Shown in pieces: positions 1-12,091 of a DNA stretch of 64,000 nucleotides. The notes under the pieces are model-generated. The model was not told the origin of the DNA. It searched no databases and was given only the letters and a program-made list of their open reading frames with translations. The stretch spans positions 31,943,504 through 32,007,503 of the forward strand of contig OZ037765.1 of NCBI GenBank assembly GCA_964035545.1, read 5' to 3'. The position numbers and the translations under genes were made by a program. Every line of letters begins with the position of its first letter. The stretch's first letter is position 1. The DNA comes from Bugula neritina. Taxonomy: Eukaryota > Bryozoa > Gymnolaemata > Cheilostomatida > Bugulidae.

Positions 1-3000
1 GCTATGATAGGGGACTGTAGCACTGACATGCTGTTCCCACACATCTAGTAACATCACAATAAGTTGCTACACTCTCAGGCAATATAAATATTGGACACTC
101 AGTCTTTTTACAGAGTATCTTCACTGCAAAACAGCTTACTATTTTAGTTGGGTAAATTGGCAATGGTAAAAGATGTCCAACAAAAGTACATGCAGTGTTC
201 CTTATTAGGAGCCTTGACCTAAAGGTTAGAGCGTTTAACTTCCCCCCCCCCCCGTTTTTAAGTATGAATAAACCATGATGATTGACCATGTGTCTGTTCT
301 AGCAGATTAATGTGTATTCTAGAACATGTCGGAGCTAATGCACATACTAGTGAATCATACTAGCGCACACAACTTGCCATACTACAGTTCCATATGATAT
401 TTGTCTGATTGCCTTTAGAACTTCATTAGGTTACAACATATGCTATAATTGGCAACATTTTTACAACTGGTAAATCAGTAGTACTTGTTTTAGGCTCAAA
501 AACTTTATCTGTCATAAATTTTCGTATTGTTCAACTGCACAAAAATCAACTCACAGAGACTAACACTTATCACAATGAGAGTAAACTTGCAGATTATAAA
601 CAAGTAACTTACACCGTGGAGTTGCAACTCAATCAGCATAGTTATGTACAACAATAAAGCGGCACTGAATTCCGGAAAAGCCAAAAGTAACTGAGACAAT
701 TGCAGATTTTACACGGTCAACAAATATATGGTTTTCATAGTAAATAATTGATAAAAAAGAAATTAAGAAAATCAAAACAATTTAATTTCAACGATAATGC
801 TAATAATTCTCATCCTGGTAATGTTATAATATAAAACTAAATATTAATGATGACAATAAAATTTCAAGTTACAACAATAAAATTATAGTCTACTCAATTG
901 AGGGTTACTATTGGGCTTGGCAGACAAGTAGTCAAAGTTATTGTTAGTAGTACTAGTAGTACTATTACTAGTAGTTACTTAAAGTTGTACTTAATCGTAA
1001 TTGGTGAAAATGCCATTATGAATTAGATTATCATTTTATGATTATGATAAACTTAAAGTGGTTAATGATTACTATTACTATTGTCAATTACTATAACTAT
1101 AAGTATAACTACAACATTAACTATTGCATTTGGGTTTGCTGCAACTGTATTACATTTACTATTACCAATAGTAATAGTAGAAGAGCTACTACTATTTTTA
1201 CTTTTCGTATTAATACTTTTACATGTAGTTATAGTAATAGTATTACTATTAGTATTAGTTATACTTGTCACATTTAAAATTACTTATTTTTATTAATTTT
1301 AAGTTACTATTACTATTGTATTACTATTAGTATTAGTACTACTATTAGTATTAGACTTAGTTATACTTATACTGTTATAGCTGCCTTATACTTAAACTTA
1401 TGGTATTAGTATCACTATTTACTATTAGTATTAGTATTACTATTACTATTAGCATAATTATAATCATAATGATAAAGTTAAATCAAAATAAAAATATCCA
1501 TATTGATAAATGATAATCATAACACATAATCATAACATCACAGACACAATCATAATCACTGATATTGATAATGATTAAATTTAAATTTAATGATATAATA
1601 ATAACTATTATTAATATTATTATTTATTAATTAATGATTAATATTATTAATATTAATAATACTAATAGTTAATACAATTATTACAATATTAATATAATCT
1701 AATAATAATATAAATATAATAAATATTGATGATAAATAATATATTATTACTAATACTAATAGTAATAGCGATAGTAATATTATTTGATAATACAAAGATT
1801 AATGAGTAATATTAATATTTAAAATTTGCTCAAGCAATGCATACAGTTTCTCAATCTTGTTATTAGTTGACTGTATGTTAAATCATGCTGTGTGTTAATA
1901 GTTAGTAGTTAATGTTACAACAGCATGTTGTAACATTAACTATTTGTTATTATAACAATAGTTCTGGTAATAGTTCTAATTTAGTAATTATACATTTGAG
2001 TCTAACAAATCGGAAGAAATTTGTGGATCATTTGTTTTGACAAAAACATTACAACTGGAATCGGTTTTTGTTGCCAGTCGACTATATTTTCTAAAACGAG
2101 TTTGTACCATGTCACTTGGAAAATTAATATTCTATTGATGTCTACGTCTTGGTAAATTCAACTCTCAGGGTTTTCAGTCTAATAATATTAGTAAAAGTTG
2201 TTAGATGCAGTACCAAGTTGAAGTTGAGAGTATAATCGGGTGATGTATATTTATTCACGTTGTTGTCTGAAGTCCAAACCCCAACTCTAAAAATGAAACT
2301 CCTGCGCTACTGCACTCAATCACTTCCAGCTTAGTGCTCCCTCAAGTGGTTTTTAATGTTTGTTTGTAGTTGACCTTTTAACAATCGCCTGATGCAACAC
2401 AGCGTACGGGGTTAAAAAAAGTAGTGAAGGTGGTTCAAGCGAGAGTTGATGACGTTAAAATCAGACTAATGCGTATAAAGATTGCGTTTTATCACTCCAA
2501 CTAATGTGCTGCATCTAACGATCTCTAAACCTCTAAGCAAGATAAAACTAAAGTTTAATTTTAAATTCATAATACATACTTGGTCTTGTACTACTCTACT
2601 AGTAGCAGTGATTTTCCTTTCATGTTTCAGACTAAATTTTATTGACTTTGATTCCGTAGTATTTTAGCTTATAGAAAAGACAGCTGGGTCTAACTAACTC
2701 TTAATCTTTAATTCTTTGTCTCATTCCCAGCCTAGCTCCACAAATTTCAAAGGTACTGATATTCAATTTCAATTTCACTTTGATTTAATTCTAAGTTTTC
2801 GAATCAAGATCGCAGACGCGTAGACATTCTGAGACTGATTCACTCATTTTGATTTAGTTGAGTTTCAGTGATCAAAGACATTTTGATATTCAGATTGATC
2901 TAAATTGTTAATATAGGGCAAACTGAAACTCAAAGCTAAAATTCAAATTATGTTTATATACTTAAGACTAAGTTTGAGTTTTGAAAGCTCAAATATTCAT

Positions 3001-3618
3001 GTTCACGTTGGCATAAATTCCGAGGTCAATTTTTACTACTGAGTTTAATTATAAACTGAAAGTGAAAGTAAGTTAGTAAAACTAAAGTTACTCGTATTCA
3101 CTTACAGTTGCTGTAAGACAAATTAATTAAACGGTTAGCAGGTAATACTAATTGTAAGTATAAGTCAATAAAATTAAATATTTATTATAAATATTTAATT
3201 TATTAGCAATATGAATATGAATATACATTTTGTATTCATACTGCTAATAACTAAATAAGTGAATGTACTAGCTATAAAAGTATAAATATAAGTTTTTTGT
3301 TAGTATAAGTAATGCTACAAATACAATATTTACTTTTACTTTTAGTAATTGTATCATTATCATGGTATAACTATATGTATCACCCTAAGGTCTATACTCT
3401 TTAGGCTATAATGTTAACTATAATTATAAGGCTAATACTAATAGTAGTTTAGTAAGTGATTAAAATGAGGTTGATTAACTTGAAGATAAATATTTTTATT
3501 AAAATTTATCATTGATGTACAAGTTAAAATTGTGATTATAAACAATAAGACATTTAGGAGTCTTCTTTGTTATATTTTAATTTTTATGTATTTACTTTTA
3601 GTTCTTTAGATCTGTCCA
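1..3618. other. AT-rich non-coding stretch
   Basis: I see no convincing gene here. The short open frames are AT-rich, low in complexity and have no recognisable domain. A poly-C run lies at about 242-253. Trinucleotide-type ATT/ACT/AGT repeats fill much of 920-1800 and are listed separately. At 2268-2345 a segment resembles one arm of the inverted repeat in the NEK intron at 16.2 kb. Confidence 0.6.
1030..1790. repeat. Degenerate ATT/ACT/AGT trinucleotide satellite
   Basis: Long runs are built almost only from the triplets ATT, ACT, AGT and TAT, for example 'tactattactattagtatt'. They shift into ATTAAT-type sequence after about 1560. Similar sequence recurs at 30.5-31.2 kb. The ORFs it creates on both strands are repeats of I, S, T, N and L and are not genes. 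Confidence 0.75.
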
Positions 3619-3645
3619 GGTTACCTTCTAATAACCACCATCACC

Positions 3646-4480
3646 ATGGCTTCTGTGTCATGTGGAGAAAGAAAAAGGGGGCCAGATGCTTGTACAGATA
3701 TGATTGACTTGCCAATAGCTAAAAGAATCAAACATTTAACATTAGAGTGAGTTTTTCTAATTTTCCTTTGTGTCATCTACTAGCAATTATATATTAACAG
3801 ATGTATGTTACACTGGCTAGTGTAATCTAACTTCAAATTTGTGTGACTAAGTTTCTTTTTCTGCATACAGTATTAGCAATTTAACTTTTATTTGAATTTT
3901 TACATAAAAGCAGCAGAAAGATAAGTCAATGTCTAGCGTTTATTTCCACTATTGACCAAAAACATTGAAATAAATCAGAATCTTATGAACAAGCAGGTTA
4001 AATTTTTTTCTCTAGACTCATTGTTTAGGTCAATCTTTTAAAAAAAAATTTTTTAATTGGTATTTTTGGTTAAAAACATTGCTTGGTAAAATTAGTTTTC
4101 TTTGGTAAGTGTCATCTGTAACTACCTATTTTTGCCTGTAGATTGCACAATCACAATGGTATGGATGCCAATAATCGAAAGTATTGAAACCTCACTGCTT
4201 CTAAACAAGTAAATAAAAATCATCAATTCAATTTTCCTAACTATATTGGTGTAATTTTGTTGATTTCAGAGGTGAAGAAATGGAAATGGGCGCAGAGTCA
4301 CAATGCTGCCACCACAACACTCATCAGTCAGCGTTGGCATCAACGGACAGACAATCTTTTAGCACTGCTCACAAATATTCCCCAGAATTGGATCGTTTGC
4401 AAAATCCCTTCTACTATGATGTCAACAAAGTGTTGTTTGAGGCCCACATGTACAAATTACAAAGGACTCAAGAGTTGTAA
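3646..4480 (+). CDS. Small two-exon protein of unknown function
   Basis: Two exons are inferred: 3646-3746 (ATG at 3646, context accATGg) and 4270-4480. They are joined across a GTGAGT donor at 3747 and a TTTCAG acceptor ending at 4269. The splice keeps one frame and gives about 103 residues. The N-terminus is basic (GERKRGP, then AKRIKHLTLE). The middle is rich in H, Q and S. The C-terminus, NPFYYDVNKVLFEAHMYKLQ, looks like a conserved amphipathic helix rather than random translation. I do not recognise the family. A CAG at 3617-3619 could be the acceptor of an upstream 5'UTR exon. The gene converges on the DDIAS-like gene, with 327 bp between the stop codons. No signal peptide or membrane segment is visible. 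Confidence 0.6.
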
Positions 4481-4807
4481 CTGAGTTGCTCAACTTTCGA
4501 AAACTTTACTAGTCACAGCATATTTTACTTCCATGAAATAATCATGTGTTACCTTCCAGTTAATGTAATTATTATATGTATTACTCTGCTGATTGGTTAC
4601 ATAGTCAAATTAATAGGTGTTTATGCAAAGCATATCATTGTTGCAGATCTGGCCGAAGTGTGTCTCACCAACATTATTTATATTTGTATTTATTGAAATC
4701 TGGTAAAAATACACTTCAAGCTCAAGAAACAAAATATGAATGTTATGGCACGCATTCTCTAATAAGAACAAATCAAAACTGGTTACAAGTTTTGTAAAAT
4801 ATAATTT

Positions 4808-6444
4808 TCAGTCACATAATGTGCGCAAGGTAATTTCACTTTTGTGTGCCGAGTCTCCAATAGATGATTCACCAGAATCTAAAAATAGATCTCTAGATGG
4901 GTCAAGTTTAGATGAAGGGGTGTTTCTTTTGGGTAAAAAAGGAGTGCTGGTCAACGTCAAAACATCCTCATTTAAAGAGCAATCTTTCAATGTTTCATCC
5001 AAGAAGGTAACCTGTGCGCCTGCACTATCAATTGAGCTGCACACTGTAGGTGAAATAGAGGGAACTTTTGTCATATATGACTTATCAATCCTAGCTTTGA
5101 ACCTGACAGGTGCTGAAGGTGTGTTATCTAAACTACCCAATTCTCGCACACGTTTGACAGTTAGAACAGGTGGCTGTTTTTGAGGTGAAACACTATTTTC
5201 TATGATAAGCGATTCATTAAATTCCTGCAGAAGACTTTCATGCCACACATCAAGATTATTTGATGTCTCAGTAGAAATGCTGCTGGTGGTACTTTTATCA
5301 CCTGAACTTGAAGAAGTACTTGTGGTGATAACAGACTTGGTGTGGTTTTCTGAACTAGTAGAAATAGGACTAATGGAAGACATGCAGGTCGTTAATGAAG
5401 ATATCGTCACAGAACCAGTCGAGACAGTAGCAATGCTTTCTCTAGTAGCCTGCTCAGTACTACAGCTACCATGCATAGTACTATAATTAGTGTGTGTGCT
5501 AGTATGCGTGAAACTACTAGCAGTACTCGAAATAGTGGGTGTGTCACTACAAAGAGTGAATGTAGTACCGTAGTTACTAGATGTACATGGTAGTCTGCTG
5601 CAATTGTTAACTCGATTGCCAAATTTTAATTTCGTGTTGAAATCAGTTATACCTAACTCGAAATGAGGCTGCAGCTGTTTTATCAAAGTCTGTTCTGAAT
5701 CAAACTCTTGAACCATAAAGTCTTTCCCATACATAGTGGGTAAGGTTGTGTTCATGCCAAATCTCTTTGTAATGTTCACACTAAAAAGTTTACCCAAAAG
5801 ACAGCGAAGTAGCACTTGATAAATCTTCTTGGCTGCCATTGTATCCGGGTGCAACTCTTTTATTCTGCAGAAAGAAAAATAGAGCTTTAATAGAAAATAT
5901 TAATATTTTCGAAAACATTTAGTTAAAATAATGATCACTAAAAACATAAATATACCACTAACTATACTATTATAAAAACATTAAACCGTCCAACTCATTA
6001 TTTTCATATAGCCTTACTATATTTCTATGTTTACAAATGATAACTTTGACTTTAAAAGGTACCACTAACTTATTATAGTTCAAGTATGTTCTATATATAA
6101 CAGACAGTTGCTGATTTGATTGAAAAAGAAAACACTGAGATCACACCTAGTCATAACATCACTTACTGTTTATATTGATGAGCCGAACAGCCAATAACCG
6201 ATTCCAAAGATTTACCAAACACCATGAGCCGATATATCTGGCGAGACGTAAGGTCACACACTTTCATACTCAGTTTATATTTCAGTAAATGGTTGGCTGG
6301 TTGACAAGAGTCCTGACATTTATCACAGTAGAGCCTATAAGCAGAATTTCTTAACAGGATAATCTCATATCTTAAAAATGTGCGAACGTGAAATGCTGAA
6401 AGGCTAACTATTAGGTTTTTAAATAAACGAATTGAGATATCCAT
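4808..6444 (-). CDS. DDIAS: DDIAS/noxin-like protein (DNA damage-induced apoptosis suppressor)
   Basis: Two exons on the minus strand: 6444-6167 and 5864-4808. The GTAAGT donor is at 6166-6161 and the CTGCAG acceptor ends at 5865. The splice preserves frame and gives about 444 residues. The first ~150 residues match the replication-factor-A-C-like OB fold of vertebrate DDIAS: a CxxC pair (YCDKCQDSC), then KYKLSMKV, then VFGKSLESVIG, then LLGKLFSVNITKRFG after the splice. The rest is disordered and very rich in S and T (about residues 190-300), ending in short acidic and serine motifs. In vertebrates the protein promotes survival after DNA damage; that role is inferred here from homology. It is shorter than the human protein (about 1,000 residues), losing mostly tail. 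A minus-strand AATAAA lies near 4694-4689, about 115 bp past the stop. The start at 6444 gives a family-like N-terminus. Confidence 0.75.
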
Positions 6445-8635
6445 TTATCAAGTGCTAGCCTTTGGAGTGTAGATGCAACATTGAACCGCTTTAAAAACTT
6501 GCTATTTCCATTTAAATTTTGAGCTGAGACACAATAAGATTACTTCCCAAATTATTTTTTCTCGTGAACTATTCATTTCAGAGTGTAGAATTTTTGAAAC
6601 ACATTTTAGCTTTTTAACAAAACTTTTACCAAAATTTCAATCAACACATCCAAACTTCTAACAATGGATGTTAAACAGAAAAATTACTAGTGTAGATTGT
6701 TATATTAAATATATACAAGACTGTACATTGTATAAGGTCTTAGTGTTGTCGATATCGACTTTCTAACTTCAATACACAACATGCATTTAATCAGAGCAGA
6801 TAATTGTAAATGCAATAAGCAATCACATTAGGATTATTAGGATATTGGTGAGCACAACTCCTTAACATAATATACACTGAGTGTCAGAAGTATAAAAAAG
6901 GGTTTTATTGACTAGGGAAACAATATTAATTTCATAAAATGTAAATCTTCTCTAAATAGTACCTTGTATTCTTATAATTGCCAAACTTTGTGAAGGTCTT
7001 TTTTACCATTTTACACATACATTGTGGGCAACTCCAGAATGTCATTTCACTCACATACATCAAGTCCAACACCTGATACATGGTAGAAATCGTATCTCAA
7101 CATTCCTAGAATAAACAATTTAGGTGTATCAAAAAATTGTTTCATTTGATCCTGCAAGGAGTGTGGCACAAAAAGCAGTTATGGTCACTAACGTTGGTAA
7201 ATTTAAATAATTTCTAGTCACAGTATGTAAAACTAGCATCCAGTTAAAGGTATGCATCAAGGTTCAATAACTGTTCGCAATATTTTTCAAGACTAACAAA
7301 TGCAGAGAGAAATGGTTGGTACATTGTTTAGTAGCCTCTACAATGAGTTTACCACGTCAGCATTTGAACATTAATGTATTATGAGTTATAATTTATGGTA
7401 TGATATAAACTTGGGCAGATTGCCAGTTTGCCCAAGTTTAATCTTTTACACAATGGCATTTAAAGCTAGACATTTTTGTCTTTAAAGGAGCAGATGTGAC
7501 ACTTCAAGTATGCCAGAATAAGTATTGCAACAACTCCAGTAGTTGCAAACGATTTTATTGTACTACATTTAATTATATCATAATCATAATGGTAACACCA
7601 ACAGCTCTAAACTAAACAAACCGATTTCTCACCTTTATCCGCCATTTCCTGATCGGGTGGCTGATACTAAATAAACCGATATACAATAATAACAAACTTA
7701 TGAACAGCTAAATAATAATCACTGCAATTATAAACATTCATTTAAGGTAATAACTTGAAATTAATTACATAAAACCAAGAACTAAAAATTGCCTGATTTT
7801 GAGGTACAGATTTGACCATAACTTGCAACTAAATTCTAACTATAGTGATCGTTGTACTTGGGTTATAGTAATAGTCGGACTTAATGTTATAACCATATTT
7901 TTTAAATGCGACACTGGTAGTATGACAAATTCAAATTTAAATTGCCATTATCATTATGGTTATCACAGTAGGTTGATAATTTATTTTTATTGAAAAAAAT
8001 ATTACTCATTAAATTAAGTAAATGGTTATGGTAATAATATTGTACTAAATCTGGGAATAGTACTTTTATTATTATTTGTATTTTTAATCACGTACAGCTG
8101 TGATGTATTTTCTTTTTATAAGACTCCGACTTTGGGAATATCCGAATTAGGCACACGATCAAGTTCGAGTGCCCGCTCCAACCAATTCGGATGCCGACTT
8201 TAAATCAGGCATTCCATACGGACGGTTCAGACACCCAAATGCCAGTCGTGTGCCCGAATTTGGCCTGAAGTCAGACCTCCGTTTCGGAAGATGCTTTTTC
8301 ACATATAAGTGGGAATTTTTAGCCTTTAGTCAGTATGCACCAGGAGGGGCTAATGATTACTACTTTTACCAACTACTACTTATCAACATTGGCTGTACAG
8401 GACTGTGCCTGGGTTTTTTTTTATAGCAGCCACTATAATAAACAATTCACTAACCGGAAACTCGTCTCATCTCTTATTAAAAAGAGTGTTTATTCACACC
8501 AGTTGTTTGGTTTCATTGATAAACTCATAAGTTTTCACAATATTCTAATTAGTATTTATATTATTATTATTAAGTTTAATTATTCCCTAAAACTTATGAG
8601 TTAGGGCAATACTTGTAACTTATTAATTATTATAA
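6445..8635. other. Non-coding region upstream of the DDIAS-like gene
   Basis: This should hold the DDIAS-like promoter and 5'UTR, but I cannot place them. A perfect short hairpin lies at 7406-7440 (arms TAAACTTGGGCA / TGCCCAAGTTTA, 11-nt loop). The ORFs at 7799-8604 have no domain and look random. Confidence 0.5.
7406..7440. repeat. Perfect 12-bp hairpin
   Basis: The left arm TAAACTTGGGCA (7406-7417) and right arm TGCCCAAGTTTA (7429-7440) are exact reverse complements around an 11-nt loop. No gene or transposon context is evident. Confidence 0.8.
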
Positions 8636-9000
8636 TGTAGGGGCTGTGGAAATTATACCCCCCAGTACCCCCTACCTAAGTACTTGTATTATATTATAAA
8701 GCATAAAGTTCCAAGGGACTACAACTTCATTAGCGATGCCGCAACTCCATACAGCACCGCGTCACTCTACGGCAATACCGCCGGAACCCTATACTAATCA
8801 ATCAGGACCAACCTTTTGAATATAAACAGTGCCTTCCGGCGCCCAGTCTCAGTCAGCGGATAACTGTCAGTTAGATAAGATAACCTCATATATTTGTTTT
8901 CTACATTATACTCTTTTGCTACTTTCTATGACTCTGATTGTATGTAATTAGAATTCAAATACAGTTCTTTCTAAAACCTCAACTATTTCGGTTCTTCACA
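8636..9000 (+). mobile_element. Probable solo LTR (retrotransposon)
   Basis: A 365-bp block, richer in GC than its surroundings, begins TGTAGGGGCTGTGG and ends GGTTCTTCACA, so it has TG...CA ends. It contains a TATA-like AATATAAAC at about 8819, followed by a downstream sequence (CAGTCTCAGTCAG) like those in Gypsy LTRs. No coding region, primer site or second LTR adjoins it. A perfect target-site duplication is not visible (left flank TATAA, right flank TAACC), so the call and its edges are tentative. It is unrelated in sequence to the LTRs at 24.4 and 29.4 kb. Confidence 0.45.
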
Positions 9001-12000
9001 TAACCACATAGTTGGACATGCAGTAATAACTCGGCATACAATAAACCCCCCCCCCCCTCCTACATAGTAGTGCACAAAACTACAACAATAATCACTATTA
9101 CTTTTAGTATTAGGCACAATCAGTGAATCTGAAATAAATTCAGAAGAGATAGCCATAGTGTTACACTTACTGTTAATAGTTAGACTTAGAGTTAGTATAA
9201 CTACATATGGCTATGCAACTATTCTATGGCTGGGCCTGGTATGACTTATGGGAGCATTATAATTATAATAATGACTAATATGAGTATATATCATATCTGA
9301 TTCATATTGCCATTAGATTGGTACACAATGACAATTGGCATTCTAAAATAAAAAAGTCAACTAAAACTTAAAGGTTATACTTATAGCCAAGTTTTACTTT
9401 TAGTTAGTTTTAATTTCCAACACTAGATCAGTAACTAGTAATAGTAGGATTGTGGCTTCAAAAGGAAACTGAAAGTAAATGCAATTCTCATTGTCTAACC
9501 TTCAATTTCAATTTTGAGTTTTACCATAACCTAAAAGTAAAAGTAAAACTAAAACTAAAAGTAGGCCTAAATCTGAAATCAGTATTATTAATTTTAGTCT
9601 TTAAGTTTAAGTGATTATGATCATCATAATTATAATCATTGTCATAAATGATAATGACATAATGATAATATAAATGTCAATAATGCTAAGTTTAATCTTT
9701 AATCGTTAACAGCTATCATAATCTTAAAGTTAATGATAATAATTATAATATCATAATGATAATCATAATGATAACCATAATTGAAATCGTCACCGAAGCA
9801 TCATTTTCAAACACGCCGCGGTGTTGACGTTTACTAAAGCATTGTGGGAGTTTCGCTAGTATTGGACAACTCAAAAATTCTTGAGATATCTACATAAAAT
9901 CGAAACTCTATTCGCCCAACTGCCACAAGCCTCCTTTATAATATTGTACTAATAACAATACTAAAATATTATATTAGCAAGTAAACTTGTTTAATATTAG
10001 TAAACTAACTTGTGTAGTGTGCATGAGTTGAAAGCTTCAACTTTGTTAGCAATGAAAAATATTATTTGCGTAAAATATATAAGACACTGACAGCTGTATA
10101 CACTATATGCATAGCATATTACCAAGGAATAAGCATTATTTCCCAATTCACCATAGATAGAGAAAAGGGCAACAATTTATAAATCATCATGCCTATATTA
10201 TGTAAGTTTGCTTTATTAATTAATTTTAATAAAGTCCTATTGTGGCAATAAAAGCATATTGAAGTCAATTTCGATTCTAACGGCATAGAAAAGTTGTGAG
10301 CTGCTAGAATTTGATTTTAACTTTAAAGAAATTTATTCAACAAAAACAAATGAACAGAGTAAAATAACTTTCAAATATTTTTGAATATTATTTGAGATCA
10401 AAATTTCAAAATATAATAATATTATAGACTGAGTGAAAAAGGTAAAATTTTCAAAGTTTTATGGTGCAGTGGCAAAATTTAGTGAAACTAACATAGATAT
10501 GTGAAAACAGCTGGCATCCACAAACTACACAAAAAGGCTAAAAAACTTAATAAATACAATAAATAATTACATCTATAGTTCATATACAAAACTTTTCATA
10601 GTATATAATATATATTAAAAATTCAACATGGATTTTCAATAAATGATGGTGTTTGCAAAAAAATATGAAAACTGAATTAATCATACAGAATTGCATGTGT
10701 ATCGACATTTTAGAAACTACAACAGTGTTGTGTTATGTTATGAAATCTGATAAGAATAAAGAAAGGGATTCTGTATTTTTAATTATCACCAACATATACA
10801 TAAACTTTTCCTTTACAGAAGATCATAAAAGCTCATAAAATTAGTAGAATTTTTACGAGACATATTAAAATTGAAAAATATCAACACTAGTCAAACTAGA
10901 ATATATTGTGTTAAGATTAACCTTTAACAAAAACCATAATATTAAAATAAATGCACAAAATATTAAAACTAATAAATAAGTGAAATGCCGAAATGAGTAG
11001 CTTGTATGATTGTATATCCTACCTGTTAGTGGTTGAGCTTATTAACAGAATTTAAAGCCAGCATAAACACATACAAACTAGTACCGGTACAGGGCAGACA
11101 ACTCCACAGACAGTAGAGTATTTTATTCTTTCGTGGAGAGTTTTTCAAAATCTGTTCCAAGACTGTTGAGGTACTGCCTAGAATAGAGTATTGGGACAGA
11201 GTAAAATATATTATATTTTAGCTACAGTAACTCAGCACAAGGGGCAAAATAAGACAGTTACAAATATAAAAAAAATCATCCGTTAAGTTGCTTACAATTC
11301 GCAATACTTTTGTAAAAATTTAGCAACTTAACAAATCTACCAAATATAATAGTATTTGCACCAGAAATGTTAACTCTATGTAGAAGTCCATAAATAAGTA
11401 TGAGGTTATATGCATTAGAATAATTTAATAAAATACTTTTAGATAGTTTTTTTTTCTATATATAACGTGTGGTTTACAGTTGGAACATTCTTTTGGTTAA
11501 AGTCAATAAGTCCCAATCTTTTCAACAACATATATAATTTAATATAGGAAAAAATGCCAACTTAATCTGTACATTTTAGATTTGTCTGCCCATTAATTAT
11601 CAACATAGAAAAACTACAGATTTTCATGTAATTGTTGAATTTAAACTTCATATCTCACAGCTTTATTTTATTATCATCATTATCATTATCATAATTATTA
11701 ATCAGAAAACTGTTGCAGCTTTCAGAAGGTCCACAATACTAAAAACACAGGAATTGCTGATCCTCAAATGACAAAAGGTGATCAGAAATCATTTTAGGAA
11801 AGGCAACTTTTGAAGTTCTAGTATTGCAAACTTGGTGAGAAAAGGTGGTCAATCAATGAGGACAGACAAATGCCATTATTAGTTATTGTATCACCAGAAT
11901 TATTTTATATACCAATGAGAAGATAACTAACACAAATGCATCATTGGTTGGTACAACAATGACCATAATGACTAACTGAATAACATTTTTTGAATAAATT

Positions 12001-12055
12001 AACTTATTGATACTAATACGGCAATAATTTTTAAAACCCAACAGTGAATAATGAT
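9001..12055. other. AT-rich intergenic DNA downstream of the NEK gene
   Basis: A poly-C run lies at about 9045-9057. TAAT/ATAATGAT-type low-complexity sequence fills 9540-9780. No domain-bearing ORF or convincing RNA gene is visible. The only ORF of note (10653-10838, +) is 61 residues with no recognisable feature. Confidence 0.5.
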
Positions 12056-12061
12056 TTTATT
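12056..12061 (-). terminator. NEK polyadenylation signal (AATAAA)
   Basis: The minus strand reads AATAAA 31 bp beyond the NEK stop codon at 12092. This supports 12092 as the true end of the coding sequence. Confidence 0.55.
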
Positions 12062-12091
12062 CAGAATAAACAATGCTCAATATGAAAGAGC

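Noticed and set aside
215-240. A third SINE head (AGGTTAGAGCGTTT)
   Set aside because: Only about 14 bases match the SINE at 45.3 kb and the body is absent; it may be chance.
1038-1296. Overlapping ORFs rich in I, T, S and N
   Set aside because: Products of trinucleotide repeats, present on both strands.
4740-5622. Plus- and minus-frame ORFs within the DDIAS-like exon 2
   Set aside because: Shadows of the serine/threonine-rich coding exon.
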